A stretch of DNA of 64,000 nt from positions 1,133,001 to 1,197,000 of the forward strand of contig JAUCEP010000002.1 of NCBI GenBank assembly GCA_030348875.1, read 5' to 3'. The DNA is from Ureibacillus composti. Its GTDB lineage: Bacteria > Bacillota > Bacilli > Bacillales_A > Planococcaceae. The position numbers were made by a program, and so were the translations under genes. Of the stretch, positions 17,395-27,470 are shown piece after piece. Numbering within the stretch: the first letter of the stretch is position 1; each line of letters starts with the position of its first letter. A model generated the notes under the pieces. It did not search any database. It saw nothing but the letters and a program-made list of their open reading frames with translations, and had not been told where the DNA came from.

Positions 17395-17757
17395 ATGTCA
17401 GTAGAAATTAAAAACGATTTCGGTCAAATTGATATTTCAAATGATGTAATTGCACAAATTGCTGGTGGAGCAGCAATTGAATGTTACGGTATTGTAGGCA
17501 TGGCATCAAGACATCAAATTCGCGATGGTTTAACAGATATTTTACGAAAAGAAAATTTCACAAAAGGTGTAATTATCCGTCAAGACGGAGAAGACCTTCA
17601 TATCGATATGTATATTATAGTTAGCTATGGTACGAAAATTTCAGAAGTGGCTTATCAAGTTCAATCAAAAGTAAAATATACAGTAAATAAAACATTAGGA
17701 ATGAGCGTTAAATCGGTGAACATATTTGTTCAAGGTGTTCGCGTAATGAATGTGTAA
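17395..17757 (+). CDS. yloU: Asp23/Gls24-family envelope stress protein YloU
   Basis: Asp23-family proteins are small cytosolic proteins linked to cell-envelope homeostasis. The 120-residue product starts MSVEIKNDFGQIDISNDVIA and has the family segments AAIECYGIVGMASR and VKYTVNKTLGMSVKSVNIFVQGVRV. The ATG at 17395 has an AGGGGG ribosome site; an in-frame GTG at 17374 would place that site inside the gene. It is followed by fakA, the conserved yloU-yloV pairing. Confidence 0.92.
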   Translation: MSVEIKNDFGQIDISNDVIAQIAGGAAIECYGIVGMASRHQIRDGLTDILRKENFTKGVIIRQDGEDLHIDMYIIVSYGTKISEVAYQVQSKVKYTVNKTLGMSVKSVNIFVQGVRVMNV

Positions 17758-17775
17758 GAGGAGGATTTGAAACTG

Positions 17776-19431
17776 ATGAAGTCACTAGACGGAATTAAGT
17801 TTGCAGAAATGGTAAAGATGGGGGCGCATAACCTGTCTCAAAATGCAAATTATGTTGATTCATTAAATGTCTTTCCAGTTCCAGATGGAGACACGGGTAC
17901 AAATATGAATTTATCCATGTCTTCGGGTGCAAAAGAAACGGAAATTAATGCAGGAGAGCATATTGGTAAAACAGCTCAAAGCTTATCAAAAGGATTGTTA
18001 ATGGGGGCCCGCGGGAACTCTGGGGTTATTTTATCCCAACTATTCCGTGGATTTGGTAAAGCGCTAGAAAAGGATGCGACGATTGAAGCGAAGCAATTTG
18101 CAGATGCGTTCCAAGCTGGTGTTGATACGGCGTATAAAGCAGTAATGAAACCTGTTGAAGGAACAATTTTGACGGTTGCTCGTGAAGCGGCAGCAAAAGC
18201 GGTCGAAGTAGCAGATCATGAAACGGACATCATTAAAGTAATGGAAGCGATTGTGGAAGAAGCGAAAAGTTCCTTAAATCGTACACCTGATTTACTGCCT
18301 GTTCTAAAAGAAGTTGGTGTAGTAGATAGTGGTGGGCAAGGGCTTGTTTTTGTATATGAAGGCTTTCTTGCTTGTCTAAGAGGTGAAGCGCTTCCACAAA
18401 AAAGCGCTACGAATATTGATGAACTAATTAATGCGGAACACCATCGTGCACAAGATTTTATGAGCACAGAGGACATTGTTTTTGGATATTGTACTGAAAT
18501 CATGGTTCGTTTGGAAGAAGACAAAGAACCGTTTGTTGAAAATGATTTCCGTGAAGAACTGAATGTGATGGGTGATTCCTTGCTTGTCGTTTCCGATGAT
18601 GAAATTGCAAAAGTACATATCCACACAGAAAATCCTGGTGCGGTACTCAATGCAGGTCAAAAATACGGAAGTTTAATTAAAATTAAAGTAGATAATATGC
18701 GTGAACAGCACTCGGCTATAGTAAATGAGGAAGCGCAGGCTGGGCAACCTTCAGCGCCGTTGAAAAAAGAAAAACATCCTTATGCAGTCGTAACGGTAGC
18801 AATGGGTGAAGGAATCGCAAATTTACTTCGTAGTATCGGTGCTTCTTATGTTATTGAAGGCGGTCAAACGATGAATCCATCAACTGAAGATATCGTAAAA
18901 GCTGTAAAAGAAATTGGTGCAGAAAAAGTACTGATTTTACCGAACAATAAAAATATCGTGATGGCTGCAGAACAAGCAGTAGAATTATTAGATATTGAGG
19001 CTGCTGTTGTACCAACAAAAACAATTCCTCAAGGGATGGCAGCTATTTTATCCTTCAATCCAGAAGCAACAGTGGAAGATAATAAACAAGGGATGACAGA
19101 AGCCTATGCACACGTTAAAACAGGCCAAGTCACTTATGCTGTTCGTGATACTTCAATTGACGGTGTAGAAATTCATAAAGACGATTTCATGGCTTTATCA
19201 GAAGGAAAGATTATCTTATCGACTCCTGACTTAATGAAAGCGTCAAAAAAGGTTCTATCTGAATTGATCGATGAAGATGCTGAAATCATTACAATTCTTT
19301 TCGGTGAAGGCGCTACAGAACAACAAGCGAATGAACTAGCTGCATTTGCTGAAGAACTGAATGAAGATGTTGAAGTGGAAATCGTTGACGGTAAGCAAAC
19401 GTTATATCCGTTTATCTTCTCAATTGAATAA
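17776..19431 (+). CDS. fakA: fatty acid kinase subunit FakA (DAK-domain protein YloV)
   Basis: FakA is the ATP-binding subunit that, with an acyl-carrying FakB, phosphorylates exogenous fatty acids to acyl-phosphate for PlsY/PlsX. The 551-residue product has the DhaL-like kinase domain with PVPDGDTGTNMNLSM and GARGNSGVILSQLFRGF, a middle domain and a C-terminal FakB/DegV-like part. The ATG at 17776 has GAGGAGG at good spacing; the TTG at 17767 is too close to that site. No fakB is present in the window. It fits with the plsX lipid genes a few kb downstream. Confidence 0.92.
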   Translation: MKSLDGIKFAEMVKMGAHNLSQNANYVDSLNVFPVPDGDTGTNMNLSMSSGAKETEINAGEHIGKTAQSLSKGLLMGARGNSGVILSQLFRGFGKALEKDATIEAKQFADAFQAGVDTAYKAVMKPVEGTILTVAREAAAKAVEVADHETDIIKVMEAIVEEAKSSLNRTPDLLPVLKEVGVVDSGGQGLVFVYEGFLACLRGEALPQKSATNIDELINAEHHRAQDFMSTEDIVFGYCTEIMVRLEEDKEPFVENDFREELNVMGDSLLVVSDDEIAKVHIHTENPGAVLNAGQKYGSLIKIKVDNMREQHSAIVNEEAQAGQPSAPLKKEKHPYAVVTVAMGEGIANLLRSIGASYVIEGGQTMNPSTEDIVKAVKEIGAEKVLILPNNKNIVMAAEQAVELLDIEAAVVPTKTIPQGMAAILSFNPEATVEDNKQGMTEAYAHVKTGQVTYAVRDTSIDGVEIHKDDFMALSEGKIILSTPDLMKASKKVLSELIDEDAEIITILFGEGATEQQANELAAFAEELNEDVEVEIVDGKQTLYPFIFSIE

Positions 19432-19439
19432 CAATAATT

Positions 19440-19467
19440 AGGTGGCCTCAAGTGGTCGCCTTTTTAA
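19440..19467 (+). terminator. fakA terminator
   Basis: AGGTGGCC, a 6-nt loop and GGTCGCCT form an 8-bp stem with two G-T pairs, followed by a T-run at 19461-19465. Confidence 0.8.
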
Positions 19468-19475
19468 TTTGAACT

Positions 19476-19684
19476 GTGGAATGTTGCTAGCTACTCGGGA
19501 CACTTTAACTGCCTCTTAAGCATATAAGCGTGCTTTTCGCTGGTCTTGAAGCACAGGGTTCAATTAGTGCCGACACTGCCATACGATATGGCGCTTTATC
19601 GGCTAGTAGTTGAGGCGAGCGCTTGCTGGTCAATTATGCAAAGCTGTCCGTGTGGTGTTTTCGAAGGCCCTAGCGTTCTCCACT
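19476..19684. repeat. degenerate GC-rich hairpin element
   Basis: About 209 bp of higher GC than its surroundings, filling the gap between fakA and sdaAB. Its ends form an imperfect inverted repeat (GTGGA..GCTAG at the left, CTAGC..TCCAC at the right). Inside, GCCGA..TCGGC encloses GCCATA/TATGGC. It looks like a decayed relative of the element at 51375-51622. No reading frame of interest. Confidence 0.5.
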
Positions 19685-19801
19685 TTTTCTATTGACCTGG
19701 AAATATATTATTTTGATTAACGAAGATTGTTCGTGATAAACTAGACTTACAATATTAAACTTTCTAGAATTTAGTAAGTTCATTTTTAAGGAGGGATTTA
19801 C

Positions 19802-20464
19802 GTGAAATTTACTTCTGTTTTTGACATTATCGGTCCGGTAATGATTGGTCCATCTTCTTCGCATACAGCAGGTGCGGCGAGAATTGGTCGAGTTGCGAGA
19901 GATTTATTTGGACGCCAGCCGAAATGGGCAAAAATCCACTTATTCGGTTCGTTTGCAGAAACCTATCAAGGGCATGGAACGGATGTAGCCATCGTTGGTG
20001 GTTTACTTGATTTTGATACTTTTGATGAACGAATTAAAACTTCATTTGACTATGCAAAGAAGGAAAATTTTGAGTTTGAAATCATTCCTGAAACGGCTAA
20101 TAAAGAGCATCCGAATACAGCACGAATTGTTATGGGCGATGAAACTGGTGAAATGTCTGTAGAAGGAATTTCCATTGGCGGGGGAAAAATTGAAATCAGT
20201 GAAGTCAATGGATTCAAACTCCGTTTAACTGGTGGTATGCCAGCACTGCTTGTTGTTCATGATGACCGTGCAGGCTGTATTGCCAATGTTGCAAATTGTC
20301 TTGCAATGCATAGCGTTAATATCGGTCATATGGAAGTATCTAGAATTGAGCGTGGTCAAACAGCATTAATGGTCATTGAAGTTGACCAAAATATAGAAGA
20401 TAAAATCATGCAACAAATCTCTCTCATACCAAACGTTACGAAAGTATCCAAAATTAATAATTAA
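19802..20464 (+). CDS. sdaAB: L-serine dehydratase, iron-sulfur dependent, beta subunit
   Basis: With the alpha subunit it deaminates L-serine to pyruvate and ammonia. The 220-residue product starts with GTG behind AAGGAGGG and reads MKFTSVFDIIGPVMIGPSSS with the SSSHTAGAARIG motif, and it has a C-terminal ACT-like domain (about 150-220, LLVVHDDRAGCIANVANCLA) that may bind serine. Separate alpha and beta genes are the Bacillota arrangement. It is 13 bp ahead of sdaAA. Confidence 0.95.
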   Translation: MKFTSVFDIIGPVMIGPSSSHTAGAARIGRVARDLFGRQPKWAKIHLFGSFAETYQGHGTDVAIVGGLLDFDTFDERIKTSFDYAKKENFEFEIIPETANKEHPNTARIVMGDETGEMSVEGISIGGGKIEISEVNGFKLRLTGGMPALLVVHDDRAGCIANVANCLAMHSVNIGHMEVSRIERGQTALMVIEVDQNIEDKIMQQISLIPNVTKVSKINN

Positions 20465-20477
20465 GGAGTGAGCAAGA

Positions 20478-21371
20478 ATGGACGTTTTATTTCATAATGT
20501 TAGGGAATTAGTAGACCTTGCGGAAAAAGAGAATAAGCTCATCTCTGAAATTATGATCGAGCAAGAAATGAATATGAGTGGTCGATCAAGAGAAGAAATT
20601 TTTCAACAAATGGATAGAAATTTAACGGTTATGGAAGAAGCAGTTGAAAGAGGATTAAAAGGCGTTCAATCTGTAACGGGATTAACTGGTGGAGATGCAG
20701 TTTTAATTCAAAATTATATTGCCAAAGGAAATTCCCTTTCCGGTGACCTTTTATTAGATGCTGTAAGTAAAGCGGTTGCAACAAATGAAGTAAATGCTGC
20801 AATGGGTACAATTTGTGCAACACCTACAGCCGGGTCAGCTGGAGTCGTTCCAGGGACTTTATTTGCCGTGAAGAACAAATTAAACCCAACACGTGAGCAA
20901 ATGATTCGCTTTTTATTTACATCCGGCGCATATGGATTTGTAGTCGCTAACAATGCTTTTATTTCAGGAGCAGCTGGTGGTTGTCAAGCGGAAGTAGGAT
21001 CAGCGGCAGGTATGGCAGCGGCTGCGATTGTCGAAATGGCGGGTGGTACGCCAGCACAAACAGCTGAAGCATTTGCTATTACATTAAAGAACATGTTAGG
21101 TCTAGTATGTGACCCAGTTGCCGGTTTAGTTGAAGTGCCGTGTGTAAAACGAAATGCAATGGGCGCAGCAAATTCATTAGTAGCAGCAGATATGGCACTT
21201 GCAGGTGTGACAAGTCGAATTCCTTGTGATGAAGTAATTGGTGCGATGTTTAGAATCGGTCAATCTATGAGCCCGAACTTGAAAGAAACCGCTCGCGGTG
21301 GACTAGCTGCAACACCTACTGGTAAAGCGATTGCTGCGAAAATTTTTGGAAGTGCAGTAACAGTTGAGTAA
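20478..21371 (+). CDS. sdaAA: L-serine dehydratase, iron-sulfur dependent, alpha subunit
   Basis: Catalytic subunit carrying the [4Fe-4S] cluster. The 297-residue product has the cysteine-bearing motifs of the family: TICATPTAGSAGVVPG, SGAAGGCQAEVGSAAGMAAA and LVCDPVAGLVEVPCVKRNA. Length fits. The ribosome site aaggag precedes the ATG. The last codons overlap the recG TTG start. Confidence 0.95.
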   Translation: MDVLFHNVRELVDLAEKENKLISEIMIEQEMNMSGRSREEIFQQMDRNLTVMEEAVERGLKGVQSVTGLTGGDAVLIQNYIAKGNSLSGDLLLDAVSKAVATNEVNAAMGTICATPTAGSAGVVPGTLFAVKNKLNPTREQMIRFLFTSGAYGFVVANNAFISGAAGGCQAEVGSAAGMAAAAIVEMAGGTPAQTAEAFAITLKNMLGLVCDPVAGLVEVPCVKRNAMGAANSLVAADMALAGVTSRIPCDEVIGAMFRIGQSMSPNLKETARGGLAATPTGKAIAAKIFGSAVTVE

Positions 21372-23412
21372 CATAGGAATTGAACCGATTACAACCTTAA
21401 AGGGGATTGGGAAAGAAACAGCTGAACATTTAGCTGAGTTAGGGATTTTTACAATCCATGATTTAGTATGGACGTTTCCATATCGTCATGAGGATTTTCG
21501 ATTAAAGGATTTAGCTGAAACACCTCATAATGAACGGGTAACTATAGAGGCACGAGTAGAAAGTATGCCAAATGTGTTGTTTCTAGGTAAGAACAAATCT
21601 CGCCTGCAAGTAACGGTTTTAGCTGGTCGTCATTTAGTCAAGGTTGTGTTCTTTAATCAAAATTATTTGCGGACAAAATTAACCCCCGGAACGATCGTAA
21701 CAGTAACGGGGAAATGGGACCGTGGCAGACAAGTAATTAATGGATCATCCATTAAATTTGGACCAAAAACGGATGATACTGACTTTGAACCGGTTTATAG
21801 TTTAAAAGGCAATATTCATCAAAATAAATTTCGTAAATATATGCGTCAAGCACTAGATGTGATGGGAGAAGAGACGGTGGAAACTCTCCCTTTACATCTC
21901 CTTGAGGAATATAAACTCCTTCCTCTAGCAGAAGCATTGGAAGGTGTACATTTCCCTAAAGACGCCAATCATGCGAAACAAGCAAGAAGACGTTTTGTAT
22001 ATGAAGAACTTTTACAATTCCAATTAAGAATCCAGGCGCTACGTAAAGCGCGAAAGGAAACTGAAAAGGGAATTGCCATTCAATATGATTTACAAAAGAT
22101 TCGCGCCTTTATCAATACGATTCCATTTGAACTGACAAATGCTCAAAAACGAGTGGTCAATGAAATTTGTAAAGATTTAAAAGAACCTAGTCGTATGAAC
22201 CGATTACTCCAAGGGGATGTAGGGTCAGGGAAAACGATTGTCGCAGCAATTGGTCTTTACGCTGCAGTTACAGCTGGGTTTCAAGGGGCGTTAATGGCAC
22301 CAACTGAGATTTTAGCTGAACAACATGCTCAGTCTCTATCTGCGTGGTTTGATCCGATCGGGGTAAAAGTTTCATTACTGTCTGGATCTACGAAAACAAA
22401 AGATAGAAAAATGATTTTAGAACAGTTACATAATGGTGAAATTGATATTTTAATTGGTACACATGCATTAATTCAACCAGATGTCATTTTCAATAAATTA
22501 GGATTCGTAATAACGGATGAGCAGCACCGTTTTGGGGTTGAGCAAAGAAGAATCTTGAGAGATAAAGGTGAAAATCCAGATGTATTATTTATGACGGCTA
22601 CACCTATCCCAAGAACGTTAGCGATTACAGCATTTGGAGAAATGGATGTCTCCATTATTAATGAGCTTCCTGCAGGACGAAAAGAAATTAAGACGCATTG
22701 GTTGAAAAAAGAGCAATTGAATTCTGTCTTCTCACAAATGGATAAGGAGCTAAGCGCTGGAAGACAAGCTTATGTGATTTGTCCTTTAATTGAGGAGTCA
22801 GAAAAACTTGATGTCCAAAATGCAGTAGAAGTATATGAACAGCTTACTTCAATTTTTAAAGGTCGCTATAAAATTGGGTTGATGCATGGTCGTTTACATC
22901 CTGATGAAAAAGATGATGTAATGCGAGCATTTACAGAAGGTAAAATTGATGTCCTTGTGTCAACAACTGTGGTTGAGGTAGGGGTAAACGTGCCGAATGC
23001 ATCATTTATGTTAATTTACGATGCCGATCGTTTTGGTCTCTCTCAGCTACATCAGCTACGGGGCCGTGTTGGACGTGGTGAATTCCAGTCGATGTGCGTC
23101 CTATTAGCAAATCCTAAAACGGATGAAGGTAAGGAAAGAATGATGTCGATGACAGAGACGAATGATGGCTTCCGTTTAGCTGAAAAAGATTTAGAATTAC
23201 GTGGACCGGGAGACTTCTTTGGGAAAAAACAAAGTGGGTTACCTGAGTTTAAAATGGCAGATTTAGTCCATGATTACCGAACATTAGATGTAGCGCGTCA
23301 AGATGCTGCAAAAATCATTTATGATGATGCCTTTTGGGATAACGATGAATATAAGAGTTTACGAGAAATGCTCGAAGAATCAGGTGTTTTAAATGGCGAG
23401 CGTATTGACTAA
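21364..23412 (+). CDS. recG: ATP-dependent DNA helicase RecG
   Basis: RecG is a double-strand DNA translocase that remodels stalled forks and R-loops. The 682-residue product has the N-terminal wedge/OB domain, Walker A QGDVGSGKTIVA, the DEQHRFG box, TATPIPRTLA, and the C-terminal QLRGRVGRGEFQS and DLELRGPGDFFGKKQSG motifs. The start is TTG at 21364, overlapping sdaAA by 8 nt; the following residues (SNIGIEPITTLKGIG) match RecG N-termini. Length is normal. Confidence 0.95.
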   Translation: MSNIGIEPITTLKGIGKETAEHLAELGIFTIHDLVWTFPYRHEDFRLKDLAETPHNERVTIEARVESMPNVLFLGKNKSRLQVTVLAGRHLVKVVFFNQNYLRTKLTPGTIVTVTGKWDRGRQVINGSSIKFGPKTDDTDFEPVYSLKGNIHQNKFRKYMRQALDVMGEETVETLPLHLLEEYKLLPLAEALEGVHFPKDANHAKQARRRFVYEELLQFQLRIQALRKARKETEKGIAIQYDLQKIRAFINTIPFELTNAQKRVVNEICKDLKEPSRMNRLLQGDVGSGKTIVAAIGLYAAVTAGFQGALMAPTEILAEQHAQSLSAWFDPIGVKVSLLSGSTKTKDRKMILEQLHNGEIDILIGTHALIQPDVIFNKLGFVITDEQHRFGVEQRRILRDKGENPDVLFMTATPIPRTLAITAFGEMDVSIINELPAGRKEIKTHWLKKEQLNSVFSQMDKELSAGRQAYVICPLIEESEKLDVQNAVEVYEQLTSIFKGRYKIGLMHGRLHPDEKDDVMRAFTEGKIDVLVSTTVVEVGVNVPNASFMLIYDADRFGLSQLHQLRGRVGRGEFQSMCVLLANPKTDEGKERMMSMTETNDGFRLAEKDLELRGPGDFFGKKQSGLPEFKMADLVHDYRTLDVARQDAAKIIYDDAFWDNDEYKSLREMLEESGVLNGERID

Positions 23413-23460
23413 TTTATTCTGATATATTGGTAGAATCTATTAAAACTAACAAATTAATCG

Positions 23461-23506
23461 AAGAACGTAACAAGTTTCTATTAGATATTGTTGCGTTCTT
23501 TTTTTT
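23461..23506 (+). terminator. recG terminator
   Basis: AAGAACGTAACAA (23461-23473) pairs with TTGTTGCGTTCTT (23488-23500) with one mismatch, and is followed by a T-run to 23506. Its 3' arm contains the TTGCGT that serves as a plausible -35 box of the fapR promoter. Confidence 0.9.
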
Positions 23507-23519
23507 GTAATTGTATACT
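23491..23519 (+). promoter_or_regulatory. fapR operon promoter (sigma-A type)
   Basis: TTGCGT (23491-23496), a 17-bp spacer and TATACT (23514-23519) fit a sigma-A promoter. The -35 lies inside the recG terminator hairpin, and the FapR operator overlaps the expected start point. No other good promoter lies ahead of fapR. Confidence 0.65.
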
Positions 23520-23523
23520 AGTA

Positions 23524-23540
23524 TTAGTACCAAGTGCTAA
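23524..23540. promoter_or_regulatory. FapR operator
   Basis: TTAGTACCAAGTGCTAA is a 17-bp imperfect palindrome closely matching the conserved FapR site (TTAGTACC-centred, as known for B. subtilis fapR-plsX, fabH and others). It sits just after the -10 box, where bound FapR would block transcription until malonyl-CoA releases it. This gives negative autoregulation of the fapR-plsX-fabD-fabG operon. Confidence 0.88.
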
Positions 23541-23563
23541 ATACAGTGGAAAGTGGGTGACGG

Positions 23564-24160
23564 ATGAATATGAAGCGTACTAAAAAAGAGCGTCAACAAC
23601 TGCTTTGCGATACGATTGAGCAAAATCCTTTCGTAACGGATGAACAGTTAGCTTCGCAGTTTGGAGTAAGTGTCCAAACAATTCGTCTCGATCGCATGGA
23701 ACTTTCAATTCCTGAGTTGCGTGAACGTATAAAAGACGTAGCTTCAAGAAATTATGAAAACGAAGTAAAATCCTTACCATTAGATGAAGTCATTGGTGAG
23801 ATTATAGATATTGAACTTGATCAAAGAGCAATTTCAATTTTCGATGTGAAGGCAGAACATGTTTTTCAGCGAAATGGTATTGCACGTGGACATCATTTGT
23901 TTGCACAAGCAAATTCATTAGCAGTTGCTGTTATTAATGATGAACTTGCATTAACTGTAAAATCGAATGTTGTATTTTTAAAACCTGTTAAAGTAGGAGA
24001 TCGTGTGGTCACGAAAGCGTTGGTGCGTGGACAACATAATGAAAAAAATAGAACATATATAGATGTCGTATCAACCGTAAATAATAGCACCGTTTTTAAA
24101 GGTGAATTTGAGATGTATCGCACGAAAGGTGTAGGTGAAGAAAATGAAACTAGCAATTGA
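23564..24160 (+). CDS. fapR: lipid biosynthesis transcription repressor FapR
   Basis: FapR represses fatty acid and phospholipid synthesis genes and is released by malonyl-CoA. The 198-residue product has an N-terminal DeoR-like helix-turn-helix ([20 protein letters not shown], about 22-41) and a C-terminal hot-dog fold (about 75-190) with the ligand-site segment [20 protein letters not shown] matching operator lies 25-40 bp upstream. The gene overlaps plsX by 17 nt, so the repressor and its target enzyme are coupled. Confidence 0.96.
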   Translation: MNMKRTKKERQQLLCDTIEQNPFVTDEQLASQFGVSVQTIRLDRMELSIPELRERIKDVASRNYENEVKSLPLDEVIGEIIDIELDQRAISIFDVKAEHVFQRNGIARGHHLFAQANSLAVAVINDELALTVKSNVVFLKPVKVGDRVVTKALVRGQHNEKNRTYIDVVSTVNNSTVFKGEFEMYRTKGVGEENETSN

Positions 24161-25139
24161 TGGTATGGGTGGAGATCATGCGCCGCAATCGGTTGTTGAA
24201 GGTGTATTACTCGCTTTAAATGATTTTCCTAATGTAGAAATCCAATTATATGGAAAAGAACAAGAATTAAAAAAATATATTCCTTCAAATCATGAGCGAC
24301 TTGAGATTGTACATTGTGAAGAAGTGGTAGAAGGAGAAGATGATCCTGCACGTGCTGTTCGTCGTAAAAAAGACTCCTCTATGACACGCATGCTTGAAGC
24401 GGTGTCAGAAGGCAGAGCAAATGCTTGTTTATCTGCTGGGAATACAGGCGCACTGATGGCAGGTGGATTATTTAAAGTAGGAAGAATTGAAGGTGTGTTC
24501 CGTCCAGCCTTATCAACTACTTTGCCAACAATAGATGGCAAAGGTTTTCTTATGCTTGATTTAGGGGCAAATTCAGAAGCAAAACCGGAAAACTTATTGC
24601 AATATGCCATCATGGGTGATATTTACGCGAAAAAAGTTCGTGGAATAGACAATCCTCGTATTGGATTATTAAACATTGGAACAGAAGAAAAAAAAGGAAA
24701 TGAGCTAACAAAGAGCGTATATCAATTATTATCAGATTCTAATTTGAATTTCGTTGGAAATGTGGAAGCTCGTGATCTTTTACAAAATGTTGCTGATGTT
24801 GTAGTAACAGATGGTTTCACTGGGAATATGGTTTTGAAATCAATAGAAGGAACAGCAGCCGCAATGATGTCTATGCTTAAAGAAGTGTTTATGGCTTCTG
24901 GTAAGACAAAAATCGGTGCTTTACTAGTGAAAAGTGAATTAAAAGGGTTAAAAACTAAACTTGATTACTCTGAGCACGGTGGTGCAGCTTTATTTGGTTT
25001 ACAAGCACCAGTTGTAAAAGCACATGGTTCATCAAATGCTCGAGCTATTTATAACGCTATTCGTCAGGCATCAATTATGGTCGAACATGATGTAACAAAA
25101 ATTATGACAACAACGATCGCTGACAGCCAAAGCAAGTAA
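24144..25139 (+). CDS. plsX: acyl-ACP:phosphate acyltransferase PlsX
   Basis: Makes acyl-phosphate from acyl-ACP, the donor for PlsY in phosphatidic acid synthesis; a peripheral membrane enzyme. The 331-residue product starts [20 protein letters not shown] and has [43 protein letters not shown] and [14 protein letters not shown]. The ATG at 24144 has an AGGTGA site; the upstream in-frame GTG at 24135 lacks one. Overlaps the end of fapR. Confidence 0.96.
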   Translation: MKLAIDGMGGDHAPQSVVEGVLLALNDFPNVEIQLYGKEQELKKYIPSNHERLEIVHCEEVVEGEDDPARAVRRKKDSSMTRMLEAVSEGRANACLSAGNTGALMAGGLFKVGRIEGVFRPALSTTLPTIDGKGFLMLDLGANSEAKPENLLQYAIMGDIYAKKVRGIDNPRIGLLNIGTEEKKGNELTKSVYQLLSDSNLNFVGNVEARDLLQNVADVVVTDGFTGNMVLKSIEGTAAAMMSMLKEVFMASGKTKIGALLVKSELKGLKTKLDYSEHGGAALFGLQAPVVKAHGSSNARAIYNAIRQASIMVEHDVTKIMTTTIADSQSK

Positions 25140-25169
25140 ACGGATCATCATTTGTAAAGGGGATACATT

Positions 25170-26111
25170 ATGTCAAAAATAGCATTTATTTTTCCAGGGC
25201 AAGGTTCACAATCAGTAGGAATGGGTGCAGAATTAATTGCTGTTAACGAAACAAGTAAATCTTTCTATGACCAAGCAGACAATGCATTAGGTTTCTCATT
25301 ATCAAAATTAATGATTGAAGGACCAATTGAAGAGTTAACGTTAACATACCACGCACAACCTGCGTTATTAACAACGGGTGTTATGGTAGCTAACGCCTTA
25401 CAAGAAGCTGGAATAGTGCCAGATTATACAGCTGGTCATTCATTAGGTGAATACAGTGCATTTGTAACTTCAGGTGTTCTATCTTTCGAAGATGCTGTAA
25501 GAGTTGTTCATAAGCGCGGATTATTTATGAATGATGCAGTACCAGCAGGCCAAGGTGCTATGGCAGCTATTTTAGGTATGGAAGCAGGACCATTACGTGA
25601 AGTTTGTGAAAAAGTATCTGCTGAAGGTGAAGTTGTCCAACTAGCAAACTTAAACTGCCCTGGTCAAATCGTTATTTCAGGAACAAAAGCTGGTGTTGAG
25701 CAAGCTTGTGTAGCAGCAAAAGAAGTAGGAGCAAAACGTGCAATTCCTTTAGTTGTTAGTGGACCATTCCACTCTGAACTAATGCGTGAAGCCGCAGTAA
25801 AATTAAAAGAAGAAATTGAATCAATTGAAATTACTGCTCCAAAAATACCAGTCATCAGTAACGTTCATGCAGACATTCTGCAAGATGCGGATACAATTAA
25901 AAACGAGATGGTAGAACAAGTATTTAGCCCAGTTTTATGGGAAGACGATGTTCGTAAAATGATTGAACTAGGTGTGACAACATTTATTGAATGTGGTCCT
26001 GGAAAAGTTCTTTCTGGTCTTGTGAAGAAAATAGATCGTTCTGTAAAAACATATTGTGTATACGATGAAGCTTCATTAAAAGAAGTAATTGAAGCAGTGA
26101 GAGGTGAATAG
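25170..26111 (+). CDS. fabD: malonyl-CoA:ACP transacylase
   Basis: Loads malonyl groups onto acyl carrier protein to start each fatty acid elongation cycle. The 313-residue product has [13 protein letters not shown] at the N-terminus, the catalytic Ser motif [11 protein letters not shown] (about 88-98), a catalytic His in SGPFHSELM and [11 protein letters not shown] near the end. Ribosome site aagggg. Its end overlaps the ribosome site of fabG. Confidence 0.96.
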   Translation: MSKIAFIFPGQGSQSVGMGAELIAVNETSKSFYDQADNALGFSLSKLMIEGPIEELTLTYHAQPALLTTGVMVANALQEAGIVPDYTAGHSLGEYSAFVTSGVLSFEDAVRVVHKRGLFMNDAVPAGQGAMAAILGMEAGPLREVCEKVSAEGEVVQLANLNCPGQIVISGTKAGVEQACVAAKEVGAKRAIPLVVSGPFHSELMREAAVKLKEEIESIEITAPKIPVISNVHADILQDADTIKNEMVEQVFSPVLWEDDVRKMIELGVTTFIECGPGKVLSGLVKKIDRSVKTYCVYDEASLKEVIEAVRGE

Positions 26112-26112
26112 A

Positions 26113-26859
26113 TTGGGTAAACTAGAAGGTAAAACAGCTGTTGTTACTGGCGCATCACGTGGAATCGGACGTGCTATTGCTTTGCAACTTGCTGAAGAAG
26201 GTGCAAACGTTGTTGTCAACTACAGCGGTAGTGAAGATAAGGCGCTGCAAGTTGTAGAAGAAATTAAAAATATCGGTAGAAATGCTATTGCAGTAAAAGC
26301 AAATGTATCGGATAATGAATCAGTACAAAATTTAATGAGCCAAGCACTTGAAGCATTTGGTTCCATTGATGTCTTAATTAATAATGCTGGGATCACTCGC
26401 GATAATTTAATTATGCGAATGAAAGAAGATGAATGGGACGATGTTATTAGCACGAACTTAAAAGGCGTATTCCTTTGTACAAAGGCTGTCACTCGTCAAA
26501 TGATGAAACAACGCGCTGGTCGTATTATTAATATCTCTTCTATCGTAGGTGTAATGGGAAATGCTGGACAAGCAAACTATGTTGCTGCTAAAGCAGGAGT
26601 TATTGGTTTAACAAAAACAACTGCAAGAGAATTAGCTTCTCGCAATATTTTAGTCAATGCTATTGCTCCAGGGTTTATTGAAACAGAAATGACAGATGCT
26701 CTACCGGAAGATATTAAAGCTGCTATGTTAGCACAAATTCCGCTTGCACAACTAGGTCAACCAGAGCACATCGCTAAAGCAGTTGTATTTTTAGCTTCGG
26801 AAGACTCTAGTTATATGACAGGACAAGTATTGCACATTGATGGCGGAATGGTCATGTAG
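26113..26859 (+). CDS. fabG: 3-oxoacyl-[ACP] reductase
   Basis: NADPH-dependent reduction of 3-oxoacyl-ACP. The 248-residue short-chain dehydrogenase has [12 protein letters not shown] (cofactor site), NNAG, catalytic Ser in [18 protein letters not shown] (Tyr-x-x-x-Lys) and ENA-like C-terminal GGMVM. The start is taken as TTG at 26113 because AGAGGTGA lies 6 nt upstream; an in-frame GTG at 26104 has a poorer site. Part of the fapR operon. Confidence 0.94.
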   Translation: MGKLEGKTAVVTGASRGIGRAIALQLAEEGANVVVNYSGSEDKALQVVEEIKNIGRNAIAVKANVSDNESVQNLMSQALEAFGSIDVLINNAGITRDNLIMRMKEDEWDDVISTNLKGVFLCTKAVTRQMMKQRAGRIINISSIVGVMGNAGQANYVAAKAGVIGLTKTTARELASRNILVNAIAPGFIETEMTDALPEDIKAAMLAQIPLAQLGQPEHIAKAVVFLASEDSSYMTGQVLHIDGGMVM

Positions 26860-26960
26860 CCTTAAGCTACTGAAGAAAACGCCTGAATACTTTTCCAACC
26901 AAATCATGTTATGGAATAAAATTTACTATATTTCAAATCCACTTGAGGGGAGGTGACTGT

Positions 26961-27200
26961 ATGTCTGCAGTATTAGAACGCGTAACAAAAGTTGTCGTTG
27001 ACCGTTTAGGTGTTGACGAAAGCGAAGTAAAACCAGAAGCTTCATTCCGTGAAGATTTAGGTGCTGATTCATTAGACGTTGTTGAATTAGTAATGGAACT
27101 TGAAGATGAGTTTGATATGGAAATCTCTGACGAAGATGCAGAAAAAATTGCAACTGTTGGTGATGCAATCAGCTATATCGAAGCCAAAGTTAACGCATAA
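26961..27200 (+). CDS. acpP: acyl carrier protein
   Basis: Carries growing acyl chains on a 4'-phosphopantetheine arm. The 79-residue acidic product has the modified serine in [19 protein letters not shown] and the usual four-helix pattern. The ATG at 26961 follows GGGGAGGTG; an in-frame TTG at 26943 would put this ribosome site inside the gene. Located after fabG as in other Bacillales; 100 bp of spacer may hold an additional promoter. Confidence 0.97.
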   Translation: MSAVLERVTKVVVDRLGVDESEVKPEASFREDLGADSLDVVELVMELEDEFDMEISDEDAEKIATVGDAISYIEAKVNA

Positions 27201-27208
27201 TTTAATTG

Positions 27209-27255
27209 GAGGCACATTTTGTATTTTTGCAAAATCAGTGCCTCTTTATCTTTTT
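27209..27255 (+). terminator. acpP terminator
   Basis: GAGGCAC (27209-27215) pairs with GTGCCTC (27239-27245), with ATTTTG/CAAAAT extending the stem, then TTTATCTTTTT. Confidence 0.85.
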
Positions 27256-27470
27256 GCGTTATTCCGCTTAGTACCTATAATATTTGGAAATGATAGGGGA
27301 TATAGGTTTTTATACAAATGACCAAAGATATAACGATGGAACTTATCAATTTTGCTTTTTGTAATGCTTTTTCATCATGTAAAAGTAACCAAAATTTGCT
27401 TGATTATCTATACAAGAATTATGTTACATTGTAAACTATCGTTAGAAACTATGAGGAAGGCAGATTGTTC

